Source of the DNA: Chrysoporthe austroafricana
Lineage: Eukaryota > Ascomycota > Sordariomycetes > Diaporthales > Cryphonectriaceae
Direction of reading: 5' to 3'
NCBI GenBank assembly: GCA_001051155.2
Contig: JYIP02000008.1
Coordinates: forward strand, 744,001-808,000
Length of the DNA: 64,000 nucleotides
In this document: in pieces, positions 1 to 10,957 of the stretch
Position numbering within the stretch: position 1 is the stretch's first letter
How the letters are laid out: the number at the start of each line of letters is the position of its first letter
Made by a program: the position numbers and the translations under genes
Notes under the pieces: generated by a model
Seen by the model: the letters and a program-made list of their open reading frames with translations, nothing else
Database searches by the model: none
Told to the model about the DNA's origin: nothing

Positions 1-925
1 GCTTTAAGCGTTCCATGGCGGGCCAGAGGCAGGTAGAAGACAACAGCACCGCGGAATAGCTTTGGATGTGGGATGCACGACATCTCGACGGCTGTGACAA
101 TACCAAAATTAGTCGACCCGCCGCGCAGCGCATCCCAAAGATCCGATGTGCTGCTGTCGTCCCGTTTAGCGAGGACAACTTCCCCAGAAGCCAAGACCAC
201 CTACAATAGACTATTTTAGCAGTCATATGGGAGCGGTTGCTGGTGAATTGTAGGGATGAAAGGCTTCTTAGGAAATTAACAAAGCATAAAGAAGACTCCT
301 CACCTCCCATGCTATCACTAAGTCGGCGCTGAAGCCAAAGCCTGCTGAAAGGCTCGACAACCCGCCACCAAGCAGAAATCCTATAGCCCCAACAGCTCGT
401 GAGCGACCACCTACGGTTGTCAATGGAGGGTTATGAGAATCCAGCTGGGCCAAGACCGAAGCCCAGATTTCACCGGCTGCAATGCGGACGGTATTGTCGC
501 CCGGGAGGACGTTGACACCACGGAGTCCCCGCACTATGCACCTATCAGATATCTCCTAGACAGATCGCAAACGACAATGACATGTTAAGCATACTGTCGA
601 TGGTGACGCCGCCGGCGGCTTTCGCAGTGCCGACGTACGTCGCGTGTCCTGCGCCGCGCACGGCGATAGGTGTGGTGGAGGGCAGATGAGCACGCAGGGT
701 TTTTAAAAGTGCCGCAACGTCGGCTGTAGATGTGGGCCGGGCGACGGCCGCCGACTGGACCTCGCGCACGGCAGCATTGAAGTAATCAGTCTCGCTGTCG
801 GCGAACTCAGGCGAGCCGGGAAAGTACAGAATCTGCCGCTCGTGGAATTGGGGCTGGGAATGGAGGTTTGCTTCCACCGTCTGCGCCCAGGGCGGAAGCG
901 GCGGCGGCACTGGCTGGCTCACCAT
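1..925 (-). CDS. FAD-linked oxidoreductase (PCMH-type, BBE-like), partial
   Basis: This is the N-terminal half of a flavin-dependent oxidase; the 3' part lies beyond position 1. Three exons are visible: 925-595, 533-304 and 200-1. The introns are 594-534 (gtatgc...gcatag) and 303-201 (gtgagg...ttgtag), and splicing keeps one frame. The FAD-binding domain shows VRGAGHA, with H94 the probable site of covalent FAD attachment. It also shows GGVTID across the first junction, a GAIGFLLGGGLSSLSAGFG stretch, and ALRGGSTNFGIVT, which are hallmarks of the family. No signal peptide is evident (the N terminus is proline-rich), so it is probably intracellular. Such enzymes often act in fungal secondary metabolism. 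A P450 remnant lies next to it on the other strand, so this could be the edge of a cluster. The substrate is unknown. The family is secure; the exact role is not. Confidence 0.85.
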
Positions 926-1080
926 AACGATGTTTTAAGCAACTTGCGAGATGGAGGGGAGTTAACGAAGCGGTGAGAACCAAGTTCAGTGTGCTGAGGA
1001 AGCGGAGCGACGACATTTGGAGCCTGGACTGGCTGCAGGGATGCTGCAGAAGCCTTATCGGACCCTGGGCAGCTGAGCAC

Positions 1081-1290
1081 AAGGCTGCCAGGCACTTTTT
1101 GTTAGACGAGAATCCTCATTTGCTATACTGTCCCTCACTCATCGACGCAATCCGGACTGAGACACGTCCCGCCTTCGGCTCGGATGGCGCCCTGGCTGAC
1201 CTCGCATACGTGTTCCAACACGGTCCACGGCTCGAGGCGGCGTGGAATGAAACGATGAGAATGTACGGTTGCTCAGTAGACAAAGACCGC
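1081..1290 (+). pseudogene. Cytochrome P450 fragment (helix J to ExxR region)
   Basis: Within an open frame running from 973 to 1422, the central part reads like the J-helix to K-helix segment of fungal P450s. It has a DENPHLL / IRTETRPAF block, then GPRLEAAWNETMRMYG, where ETMR matches the invariant ExxR motif. The sequence before 1081 and after about 1290 in the same frame has no P450 character. There is no haem-binding FxxGxxxCxG segment, I-helix or membrane anchor nearby in any frame. I read it as a relic about 70 codons long rather than a working gene. It lies head to head with the FAD oxidoreductase, which suggests a former metabolic pair. The call rests on motif resemblance only. Confidence 0.5.
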
Positions 1291-1429
1291 ATGCCTGCAA
1301 TGGGTAGGGTGCCTGCGATAGCGAACGCTTCCATGACCATTGATCAGGCCAAGAGAGTGAATCAAGGAAGGAACAATGTTGCTTGGGTGGGCTCTAATTG
1401 GACTTTGAGCTTGTTTGTATAGGTCTACA

Positions 1430-2633
1430 TAGGCTAGGTTTCTCTGGGGTTCTTGAAGGCACGTCTTGTCTTGAAGGCACGTCTTGGATCCTTAAAAAGT
1501 TGGTGAACGACTGAACTCCAGCTTCTGGTCACTGCTATACTTGCGAGATTTCCTCGTCTGAACATATTGAACCAGTCTTGCTCACCACCGTTGCCTATAT
1601 ATATCACTAGCCTCTTCCAGTAATTATGGCGCCGATATCATCTGTAAATATCAAATATATCGAAGAAAGATATTGCTTCAGACATGGGAATGGGAGGAAA
1701 CCAGGAGGGCAACAGCAGAGACCGATCACTAGTCAGGGCTGCGCAGAAACTGGCACAGATGATGAAGTGTGAAAGCATTATGGTAGCATGGAACAGGAGA
1801 AGCAGTTTATAATATCATTCAGACAGGTTAGAGACGAACGACTTTGGCAGGAAGAGGAAGCAGACTGCGGTAAGGTGGCTCAGCGTGCGGCATGCACTGC
1901 TATTCGTTTCAAATTTTCTTGCCACTCACTTACACTTCCATCTTCCAATCTTGAAGATCTCTGACATACCGAGTGTATAGGGGACAATAATGAATACATG
2001 TCCCCCCACGAAATAATGGGTTTTTGTTGTTGTCCATTTCCAATCGCGCAACGGAATGTGCGAAGTTATTACCAACCTCCCTTGCCACACAAGTATGATA
2101 TCTCGCAATTCTAACGCTCTTCATGCAGTTTGGCTAGATATACATGTATATGAACTCGAGACAATTACACTTTCTCAAGCACTCCCACGTCCATGTCTTT
2201 CAATCTTGATCTTGTTTCGGTTTATCCCTGCCCCCATCTTAAAATATCATATATTAGTTTTCCGTGGAGGAGCGTTTGCAATTATCGGAACTAAAACAAC
2301 GCACAGCACATAAAGAAAGTACTCGGGGGACTTTGAATTCGCAAAGAAGAGTGTGGGACTGCTGTGCATATATCTGCCTAGACCGCAGTTCGCCATAATT
2401 TAAGCCTTGAAAAAGTATCGCGAGCAGTGTCTGGTTTGCTCAAGTAGTTTGTCAGCGATCCCACGGACTTTTATTGGAGGCGAGAAAAGGCTTCGCTTTA
2501 GTGGTTGCAACTACCGGTATGTGGCGGCACTGTTGACAAGTGGCGGGCCAGAATTCTCTAGTTTCTTTTGCCACTAAAGGACCTCGTAGTGGATAAATAC
2601 TTCCACCGAGGACTTGAAAGTTCGCCGTGACGA
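1430..2633. other. Intergenic, no gene seen
   Basis: This 1.2 kb stretch is AT-richer than the flanking genes, with many short stops in all frames. Apart from the 18-bp duplication I see no coding signal, RNA gene or mobile element. It separates the FAD oxidoreductase/P450 relic from the DUF726 gene. Confidence 0.6.
1451..1486. repeat. Perfect 18-bp tandem duplication
   Basis: The 18-mer TCTTGAAGGCACGTCTTG occurs twice, directly adjacent (1451-1468 and 1469-1486), just downstream of the P450 relic. It is probably a slippage or repair scar. Confidence 0.9.
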
Positions 2634-4948
2634 TCATTCCATAGGCTCTGGTTCCATAACAACAAGTCTGCCGCTAGGCTCTCCCATGTCGTCTTCGTCG
2701 TGGATAGAGACCGCCTCCTTTGGTGACTCCTCAGAGCTCTTGAGAGATGAGAGGAGGTCAGATTCAACCGAGGCGGGCACCGACTGCACCTTCCTCACTA
2801 CAGGTCTCTCTTCATCTTGAGAGATGCCACTCGGGAAGGATATCTCACGGTGCACTCTCTTCCCTAGCGGCCTCACCTTCACCGGGGTGACCGTAGGCTC
2901 AGCACTATCATCGAAATCCACAAGAGTGCCCTCCTTGATGCAATTGTCGTTGTCCTCAAGCTTGATCTCCTCCTTTTCGATGGGCTCCTCTCCGCCCCGG
3001 ATGCCTGGGAACCCGCATCGTATGAGAATCTGCGGGATGAGCCCGGGATACCGCAGGTGTCCCTTGACCTCCTCACTCAGGTTTATGTGCTCGATACCCT
3101 CGATGTCCTCCACGGCCTGGAGCCCGCTGATGCCGAGCTGGATACTCGTGGCGCGATATAGAAAGGCGAGGATGTAGTCGTTCTCCGAGTAGACATTGAA
3201 CATCTTGCCGGCCACGACACTTCGCATCACCTGCCAGTGAGTCCGGTTCGACGGGGTTGGCGCTCCAATCAGCACGACCGTGTCGACCAGACCAAAAGCC
3301 CTGCGTTCTGCGAGGGTGTTGAGGCAGAAGTAGATTACCCTTGCGCCCAGAGAGTAGCCGACCAGCGTGACGGGACGCTCACCTTGGACTTCGCTGATGA
3401 GGGCGTCAGCCAATATCCTTCCCGCCTTTTCTGAGCGGTTTCTGGCCAGGTTCCAGGGGTTGTCGATTCCGGCTGCCAGCTTCAGGATCTGTATAGGCCA
3501 GAGCGCCGCCCATAAGGTGGCGAGCACGGTGCGCCGGAGAATCTCAATCTTGAGGATGCTCCACGCGTACGATGAGACCATATTCTCAAGAGCGTGCCCA
3601 AGCTTTAGGAGACTCTGCACTTCGTACCTCAAGGCGAACGCCTCGGTCTCATCGCCAAGAACTCGCCAAGGTTTCGTGATCTCGTCTTCAGACATGAGCC
3701 AGCCGTTAATACCGATAGTTACCCGAAGTCTCCGGGCATCTGTGTCGTCTCTAGCGAATTCAGGGCCCCACTCTCCCTCCAGGGGTAGAAAGCGGAAGTC
3801 TTCGACTTCTCTAGCGTATTTGTCCACCATCTTACCCTGCAGCGCATCAGTCATGATGAAGGCGGAGAGTGGCCATCCGAAGGTGACCGACTCACCGTCA
3901 TGCGAGCTCCAAAAGCCCCGAACAATGTTCCAACTAGCGCGCCATTCATCCAGAAGATTCCAAGAAAACTGGCCAAGCCTCCTAATCCCACTGAGCCCAT
4001 CAGGCCTCCGATAGCCCCAGCAACGACAGGTGCTGCAAGCCCACCGGTCACGCCAATGATGGCAGCTCCGGCCACAGACGCTAGGCCAACCTTCCAGAAT
4101 CTTCCCGTTTGTTTCTGATGCTTCCGTTTTTGAGCCTCGGCCTCAGCCGACATCTCGCCGGCCTGCGCAGCCTTCTCAGCCTCGGATGATGCCTGGATCA
4201 TCATATTTGCGATCTCTTTTTCCTCGGTGGCGAGAAATGATAGGGGAAGCTCAACTGCAGAGGCCAGATAAGTGATGAAAGATCGTGAATAGGCAGAAAA
4301 GCTACCTGTCGACAGTAGCAGTATGAGTACTGCGCTCACAACCTCCTTTCTGTCCTCGACTGGTATGGTTTTGAGCCTTGTAGGTATGGGGTGGTAGATC
4401 GCCTGCAGGGCCTCGACCGCCTTCATGGTGTCTTGTGCTGCACTGTTGGTCGCTGGCTTCCCTCCCAGATCAATAAGATCCTCACTCTCCGCAGGCGCAT
4501 CAATTTTGATCTGGGCCATTTTGTCCTTGCGCTTCTGTCGCTCTTCTAGGACGTCAGCGTCGTCTGTGGAAGATAGAATCTTTAGCTCCCTCAGCTTGGT
4601 CAAAAAGCTCAGCCTCCACTCATCAAAATGCGTCAGAGATGCCTTGCGTAGTTCAACAAGCTCGGCACTTGGGGGCGTATGTCGCTGTGACACGGAAGCT
4701 TCTGCCTTTGCCCTGACGGAGATGTCGGACGTGGTCGATAAAGCCTCCAGTGCCTCACTCACAGCGCAAGTATCGGCTCCATGGCCTGGGGACACGTCCT
4801 AAACTGCGTTCTCATGGTCGTCCTCATGAAATTCCAGCTGGGAGCGCATGTAAGCTGTGATCTCGCACACGAGCTGGTATAGGGCCTTCTGGCGGGCTGG
4901 GTTCAGCACCACCAATATCTGCCGAGGCTCGGAACTCGAGGGCGCCAT
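2634..4948 (-). CDS. DUF726 (TMCO4/Mil1-like) alpha/beta-hydrolase membrane protein
   Basis: This is a conserved eukaryotic family of membrane-associated alpha/beta-hydrolase-fold proteins (human TMCO4, yeast Mil1). Main exons are 4795-3896 and 3836-2634. The 59-nt intron 3895-3837 (gtgagt...ctgcag) restores a GARMT-GKMVDKYAREV junction. Going along the protein: a helical N-terminal half with the HFDEWR block; a long glycine/alanine-rich hydrophobic segment ending in FLGIFWMNGALVGTLFGAF; then the hydrolase-like domain with the nucleophile elbow LVGYSLGAR at about residue 460 counted from 4795; and a disordered acidic C terminus. The frame continues upstream to ATG 4948. The upstream codons look like the family N terminus (LNPARQKALYQLVCEI), but one in-frame TAG at 4801-4799 intervenes. 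Either an extra 5' intron removes it or the gene carries a nonsense codon. The enzymatic substrate is unknown. Confidence 0.85.
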
Positions 4949-5966
4949 CCTGAGGTGCCTTGATCAGGAGTTCAAAGGGAACACACCTCTAAGGGTGTTG
5001 TCGGCAGCCAGGTCGACTGTAGGCGGAGGGGTGACTGCTGCCTTCCCAATGTTCCGGATGGAACACTGCATGTAGTTCATCTCACGTGCATGGCCGAGCG
5101 GCCCCCACTGACGCCAAGAGCCTAGAAGGATCGACTGAGATTGGCTAGGGTCCTTGAATAATGGATAATTGCACAACGCATTCCATATGCCTGCATTTCA
5201 TGATAGGGATTGCTATATGCGCTCTGCCGTTTCTAAGTATCAAGGGCGAGGTAAGGTTGGCATCTGACTAAAAAAGAAGCAGCCGCGGCAGGTCGATTCA
5301 AGGGGTGAGACTGAGAAATGCATGACAGTACAGCACCACCGCTAGAATTCCTTGTAAAGTGATGTGAAGAGGAAATGTAAAGCACAAGCACTGTGTTCCC
5401 GTCAGCCTGCCCATTAGAAAACAAAACATCCTCCTTCACGGCTGTCTGGATGTTGCTACCGGCCGCCAAGGTCCTTGCCCGAATCTTGACACAGCGCTGT
5501 GGCTTCAGCTGGTTGCACAGCTCATCAAAAATATAAAGCTTTTGCATTCCAGTTCATTTTCAGAGGATTCCACAAGTCCTCCTCTCCAGATTCTCTGCAC
5601 CACTTTTCCGTCTGCACGCAAGCTTTATCATGTTGGTTGACGTTTTGTTGTAAACCAGCGCTGTTTGGCAAACCTCTTACCTATTGACACAAAAACACGG
5701 TATCTGGGTTACGTGTATTGCCAATTTCTCGGGCTTCTTAACTTTAAGCTGCACTATTTAACCTAACATATTCAAGTTATCCTGGATAACCGCCATGTAC
5801 ACATCCGTATAGCTGGGACATATTGAAGTGTCGGTAGCGACTTGTGCCGCAGTATTGCCACCATTGCCCATTTTGCCATTCTGGTTTCCGAGAGTCAACG
5901 GAGAATGTGAAAGGAAAAAAAGGAACAGAAGAAAAAAGCAGAAATGGAATAAAACAAAATACAAAA
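4949..5966. other. Intergenic, no gene seen
   Basis: This is the upstream region of the DUF726 gene, running to the 3' end of tRNA-Leu. Open frames here are short and show no recognisable protein. An A-rich tract (about 5910-5966) lies directly 3' of the tRNA on its sense strand as T residues, which fits RNA polymerase III termination. Confidence 0.55.
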
Positions 5967-6066
5967 TGACAAGAGTGAGATTCGAACTCACGCCTCTTTC
6001 GAGACCACGAAGGTGATTCAGGTTGGGACCTGAACGTGGCGCCTTGGACCGCTCGGCCATCTTGCC
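5967..6066 (-). tRNA. tRNA-Leu (anticodon CAG) with 18-nt intron
   Basis: Read on the minus strand, a full class II tRNA folds. The acceptor stem GGCAAGA pairs with TCTTGTC (one G-T) and has discriminator A. There is a D arm with GCC/GGC, an anticodon stem CCACG/CGTGG, and a long variable arm (TCTCGAAAGAGGC), as expected for leucine. The T arm carries GTTCGAATC. The anticodon CAG is at 6032-6030. An 18-nt intron (6028-6011) starts one base after the anticodon, at the canonical position. It contains ACCTGAA, which can pair with the anticodon loop, as usual for fungal pre-tRNAs. The mature RNA is about 82 nt before CCA addition. Confidence 0.94.
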
Positions 6067-6682
6067 ATGCATGTGCTACGTTATAGTTTGTATATATTCC
6101 TCACCAAATTACTCCAGCAGGCTTGGTCAGTTAGACCACTTCCACCTCTCAAAAGGTGGAGGTTAGGGTCTCGGTGGGCTATGCACTGTTGTGCAAGGCT
6201 TCACATCGAGAGGCGTTGATATCGCGATCACAATTTTCTGTCAGGCTAATGGTCTCTTCCTCGCGACACTTTGGCGGGAAGCTTCCAGCATAGTGGCGAT
6301 TCCTACGGAAGACAGCGCGACGTTTGACACTGTATGGATATCAGGTCTCTGTGTGCGAAGCCAGCGCGGGACATTCACTCATACTGTAGCAATGGGCTTG
6401 TCCAGTACGGATTACTGAGTACAGTAAGAGAGGGTGGGGCCGGCGGAGAAATTCTACAGGGTTTGCGCCCTCAGCAGAAAGTCCTGCACTTGGAGATCAA
6501 TTCGCATCAGCCCTTCCACCCCACCGGCCATCGACAACGTCTTCGTGTTCGAAAGGTTGCGTCTGACTCGGGCGGGTAACTTCCGTCTGAGGTCTTGTGG
6601 CTGTTCATCACAGGTCCGAAGGCTGGCCTGTCTGTAAGGACTCCGGGCTAGTCAGATCTGGGTTTCAACTGGAGCTGTTCAG
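6067..6682. other. Intergenic / promoter of the first FPGS-like gene
   Basis: The region lies between the 5' end of tRNA-Leu (minus) and the ATG at 6683 (plus), so it is a divergent upstream region. I see no gene. Short ORFs here have no homology I recognise. Confidence 0.55.
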
Positions 6683-8356
6683 ATGTATCGCGGCCTCATC
6701 GACCGCCTCATCAGACCCTCGGCCCTTACGTTCAGGATTGCCCCTGCTCTCGCCCCATCGCTGAAATTCTGCTGGTTCCCCTCGCGAGGCCTCGTCACCA
6801 TGTCATCCACCTCATCTTACCTCACTCCGGCCTACGACAACGCTCTCCACCTCCTCTCCCTCCTGCAATCCAACAAGACCGTCATTAACCTCTTCGCGGC
6901 CTCACCCAACAGCGATGATATCAACGCGTCCGCCATCCCTGAGATGAGAGCGTGGCTCTCTCGGGCTGGCTATTCGACATCGGACCTGGCGAAGCTCCGC
7001 TGCATCCACGTTGCCGGCACGAAGGGAAAGGGTTCTGTCTGCGCGTTCACAACGTCCATACTGAGACAGCACCCCGATGTCGCTGGCAGGGTGGGCACAT
7101 ATACCAGCCCGCATCTGGTGTCTGTCCGTGAGAGAATATGTCTCGATGGGGAGGCGATACCCAGGGAGAAGTTCGTCACGTACTTTTACGAGCTTTGGAA
7201 CAAGCTCTCGGACGCAGCGAGGAAGGAAGGGTCTGTGATCCCCGAGGATGATGAGTTGGGCGCGGACGGGCCATCAACGAAACCCTTCTACTTCCGCTTC
7301 TTGACCTTGTTGGCCTTTCATACCTTTTTGAGGGAGGGTGTCAAGTCTGCTGTGGTCGAGTGCGGCATTGGCGGCGAATATGACTCTACCAACGTGCTGC
7401 CACCCGAAGCTGTGGCGGCGTCGGCAGTCACGCAGTTGGGGATAGACCATGTTAATATGCTCGGCGACACCGTCCAGAAGATCGCCTGGCACAAGGCTGG
7501 TATCTTCAAGAAGCATGTGCCAGCGTATACCTATCAGGTCATGAAACCGGAGGATGCAAGTCCCAGCGTGTTGGAAGTTATGGAAAACAGAGCGGTGGAG
7601 AGAGAAACAAAGCTCGTTGACCTTGACCGCAGTAGCGTCGAAGAATGGAACGGCGTGCCAGACGCGAACATGGAGGGATCGTTCCAGAAGGCGAACATGC
7701 TACTGGCCGTAGCCATATCAAGACGGCACCTGCAAGCCCTAGGTCACAAGTTTGACTCTGAGTCGTTTGAGAACGGCGGTCATTTATTACCTCGAGACTT
7801 CAGGGACATACCAGCATCTATCATTACCGGCCTGCGAACCGCAAAACTCCGCGGACGCTGCGAGACGGTCGTCCAGAACCACATCTCGTGGTACCTCGAC
7901 GGAGCACACACCGAGGACAGTCTTATACAGGTCGGAAAATGGTTCGCCGGCAAGATGCTCGCCGAAGACTCGATCCGGGTGCTTATCTTCAACCAACAGG
8001 ACCGTGACTCAACCAAGCTGCTGCAGACTCTCCTCGACACGCTCCAGGAGGAGTCGCAGGTCCCCGACTGCAAGATTTTTCATCACGCGTTCTGCTCGAC
8101 GAACGAGCTGGACAGCCCCGCGACGAAGCCGGACATGACCGTTCAACAGAAAAGCTGTCATGTCGTGAGCCAGTTCTGCCCGTCCACTACAGCACTACCA
8201 GTAGATAGTGTGCGGTCTGCACTGCATATGGCGCGCAACACCATTCTGGAGTCGAAGAAAACTAATGCTGATGCTCAGGTGCAGGTATTGGTCACAGGGA
8301 GCTTCAATCTTGTCGGCCCTGCGCTGGGTTTATTAGATCCTGACAGTGAGGTCTGA
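6683..8356 (+). CDS. Folylpolyglutamate synthase, possible dual targeting
   Basis: Folylpolyglutamate synthase adds glutamates to folates in an ATP-dependent reaction, retaining them in cytosol and mitochondria. This is a single-exon gene of 557 residues. The Mur-ligase ATP-binding loop is HVAGTKGKGSVCAF from about residue 109, followed by YTSPHLVSVRERI (folate/omega-loop side), GIGGEYDSTN, QLGIDHVNMLG, IAWHKAGIFK and the C-domain WYLDGAHTEDS. The C terminus VTGSFNLVGPALG is typical. The first 39 residues are rich in Arg and hydrophobics with almost no acids, like a mitochondrial presequence. A second ATG at 6800 in GTCACCATG context would give a cytosolic form, as in other FPGS genes. I infer two products from two starts. 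It is convergent with a second FPGS-like gene, with 131 bp between the stop codons. Dihydrofolate synthase is less likely because both motif sets are FPGS-type. Confidence 0.92.
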   Translation: MYRGLIDRLIRPSALTFRIAPALAPSLKFCWFPSRGLVTMSSTSSYLTPAYDNALHLLSLLQSNKTVINLFAASPNSDDINASAIPEMRAWLSRAGYSTSDLAKLRCIHVAGTKGKGSVCAFTTSILRQHPDVAGRVGTYTSPHLVSVRERICLDGEAIPREKFVTYFYELWNKLSDAARKEGSVIPEDDELGADGPSTKPFYFRFLTLLAFHTFLREGVKSAVVECGIGGEYDSTNVLPPEAVAASAVTQLGIDHVNMLGDTVQKIAWHKAGIFKKHVPAYTYQVMKPEDASPSVLEVMENRAVERETKLVDLDRSSVEEWNGVPDANMEGSFQKANMLLAVAISRRHLQALGHKFDSESFENGGHLLPRDFRDIPASIITGLRTAKLRGRCETVVQNHISWYLDGAHTEDSLIQVGKWFAGKMLAEDSIRVLIFNQQDRDSTKLLQTLLDTLQEESQVPDCKIFHHAFCSTNELDSPATKPDMTVQQKSCHVVSQFCPSTTALPVDSVRSALHMARNTILESKKTNADAQVQVLVTGSFNLVGPALGLLDPDSEV

Positions 8357-8487
8357 AATTCGTGCGAATTGGGTTGGTATATGCCGTGCGTTGAGCACCT
8401 CTCTCTATATGTTAGTGTTGAAACGCCGAGGAAGACCTCCCTCCTCCATAAACTGATAAAATAGGAATGAGCAAGGCAGTAGTTGGG

Positions 8488-10332
8488 TCACAGAGCATCG
8501 GCCCCTTCCAATATGCCCAAGGCACCTCCGACTAAATGGAGGCTGCCTGTTATGAAGACCTGCACTGTTTCCCCTTCCTTCAATGACTTGGTGAGGCCTC
8601 GGGCCTGGATTATGGTCTCTTCTATGGAGGGCACGACAGTGACGTTTGCCTTTGGATCGAGTTTCGACCACCGTTCGGCAAACAAGCGTTGCACTGTGAG
8701 CTTCTTGATAGCCTCCGGATCATACTGGTGGTTAACGAAATCTGAAGGAGATTAGCCTCTCATTGCACATGCTCAAGGGCATAGGAGAGACGACCCACCT
8801 CGCTTGTACCCTGTTGCCGCGTACGTGACGTTCGTGCAGAACATCACATGGCCGAATGATGACCCGTTATCCACCTGTGCGGCGGAGTGAAGCCCGTCCA
8901 GAAAGTCAATAGCCTCCACTCTGCCCTGTTGGTTGAATATCAGAAGCCTCGGGCCCGACCTGCACAGAATTAGTTTTCCTCAAATCGTTAGGGTCTCCGA
9001 GGAAATGGCTCACCTCCCATGACACTCGTCCTTGAACCATCTTGCAGCCACTTTCAAACTATCCGTGGTATGCGCGCCGTCAATACACCACCTCACTCGT
9101 CCCTCCTCCTTGACCTCACACCTCCCCCTCCAGACAACCTGCTCGATTCCGTCCTTGAACTCGACCGGCAAGCACTTCTCGCTCCTCTTGAACCCTTTCG
9201 GATTAATTCTCTCCAGCGCCGTCTCTGCCAATGCGATGGCTAAACTCGCATTACGCCTCTGAAATGCCGCATCCGGCCTGACCTTCACGCCGCTCCCCTC
9301 CAGCCTCTCATCAACGCCCAGCACCTTCAGCTCAACGGCTTTCTCGACCGCCCTGTCCTGCAGTACCTTTTCGGTAGTAGGAAAGCCAACCTGCTCTACC
9401 GCAAAAGCCGGACATCCTGTCTTCATGATCCCCGCCTTATGCCACGCGATCTTCTCAGCCGTGTCCCCCAGGACAAAAACGTGATCGATCCCCAGCGTGC
9501 TGATGCCCGTGCACACCGGCGCCTCGACCACGTTCGCAGCGTCATACTCTCCACCTACCCCCGTCTCGATGACTGCCGCGTCGACGCCCTCGCACAGGAA
9601 CACGTGGAAGGCCAGGAGTGTCAGGTAGCGCGCGTAGGAGGGCGTCGATCCGGCCTCGGCGTCCCCAGGGAGGACAGTGGCTGCCGAGGGGGCGGTGAGT
9701 AGCTCGTACACCTCGAAGAAGTACCTCGCAAACAGGGCCTCCGATATGGGTGCGCCGTCGAGGCGGATGCGCTCGCGGACGGCGATGAGGTGTGGGCTGG
9801 TGAGCAGGCCAATCCTGGAGGGCCTGGCGTGGGTGCGCTGGTGGCGCGAGAGGATGGACGCGACGAAGGCGCAGACGCTGCCTTTCCCCTTGGTGCCAGC
9901 TACGTGGATCACGTTGAGGCGGTTGAGATCCTCGGGCTAGGTCAAGCTGTTAGTTCCGCGCGTGTCGAGAGGAGTCGGGGGTGGGAGCTCACAGTGTGGC
10001 CCAGGCGCGCCCAGTATGCCTTCATCTCTCGGATGCTACTCTCATCGGGCCGGACGCCGGCTTTGCGCCGGGCCTCGATGAGCGCAAATGGTGTTTGTAA
10101 GCTGTTGAGGGCATCGATTGCATCCTACGATCTTCAAGTCAGTAAGCTTGGCTGGGTTATTCTTGAGATCTGAGCTCGGAGCAGAGGAATGAGGCAGGTG
10201 CAGACTCACCGCGTACGTCCCACTCGATGACGAGCTCATATTGCGCCTCTTGTAGGCAGGGCCTCTTGGAAGAAGTGATAGAATGAAATGATACGAGGCG
10301 GACGGCGTAGGTCTCTTCAGTACATATCGCAT
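8488..10332 (-). CDS. Second folylpolyglutamate synthase-like protein (five exons)
   Basis: This is a diverged paralogue of the FPGS-like gene it faces. Exons are 10332-10210, 10124-9993, 9936-9014, 8959-8799 and 8741-8488. Introns are 10209-10125, 9992-9937, 9013-8960 and 8798-8742, all GT-AG, and together they keep a 530-residue frame. It shows IHVAGTKGKGSVCAF, LTSPHLIAVRERIRLDG, ETGVGGEYDAANV, TLGIDHVFVLG, IAWHKAGIMK, WCIDGAHTTDS, LLIFNQQG and the terminal FITGSLHLVGGALG. The start ATG 10332 gives an Arg/Lys-rich, acid-free leader of 31 residues (possible mitochondrial presequence) before a second in-frame ATG at 10239. Like its neighbour it could make two forms. Intron content differs sharply from the intronless neighbour, so the pair is not a recent simple duplication. 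Whether it is FPGS or has moved to another gamma-glutamyl or folate ligase role cannot be told from sequence alone. Confidence 0.9.
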
Positions 10333-10957
10333 TGCAGGACCTTTCGGGCCTGTGCAAACTGTAAGCCTGTAGTGAGAGGTTAGAAAGTCCCCGAAGTGCA
10401 ATGGTGAGAGGTTAAGTAGAGACGCCCCACCATACATTTGCTAGGCCCGACTCGCGGGCGACCGAAGTCGGGCAGCCGGATAAGACGACAATCAGCCGGA
10501 AGAATAGCTTGATGTAATAACTACGACGAACGGAGGCAGTGAAATCGAGGTAATCGGCATTTGAAGTTATCATTGAGGCGTGTGGCGCTTCTTCAAGAAG
10601 GCATAGATCGCAGCCACATTGGAGCATGTGGCCGAGAGGCCTAAGAAGGGAGACTGGCAGCTCAGGCCGGATATTTGAGCGCCGGATTTTGATTTTGATT
10701 TTTTTCTTTTTTTTTTTTGTATTTACGTCTTTGCGTGCGATTGGCGTTGAGAATTTGAACTCACGAGCGGTTGTCTGAGAGCCAACAGATTTGATACTGT
10801 GCAAAAGACTTGAGGTAGCCACGGCCAGGCGTGGACATTTTGTCAGTGCTGCCACCAAGGACCTGGGAACGCCTGGAATGAGAACGGGGTATCTTCTATA
10901 TTCGTACAGCATCTGCAGCTCTATAGCACCTCTGTCCTCTAGTCATAGGATTGAGAT
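10333..10957. other. Intergenic with poly-pyrimidine tract
   Basis: This is the gap between the start of the second FPGS-like gene and the stop of IleRS. It contains a T-rich run at about 10695-10719 and no convincing gene; the one long minus-strand frame here is compositionally odd and unrecognisable. Confidence 0.55.

Noticed and set aside
10412..10912. 166-residue minus-strand ORF between FPGS2 and IleRS
   Set aside because: It includes a lysine run from a poly-T tract and has no recognisable features.
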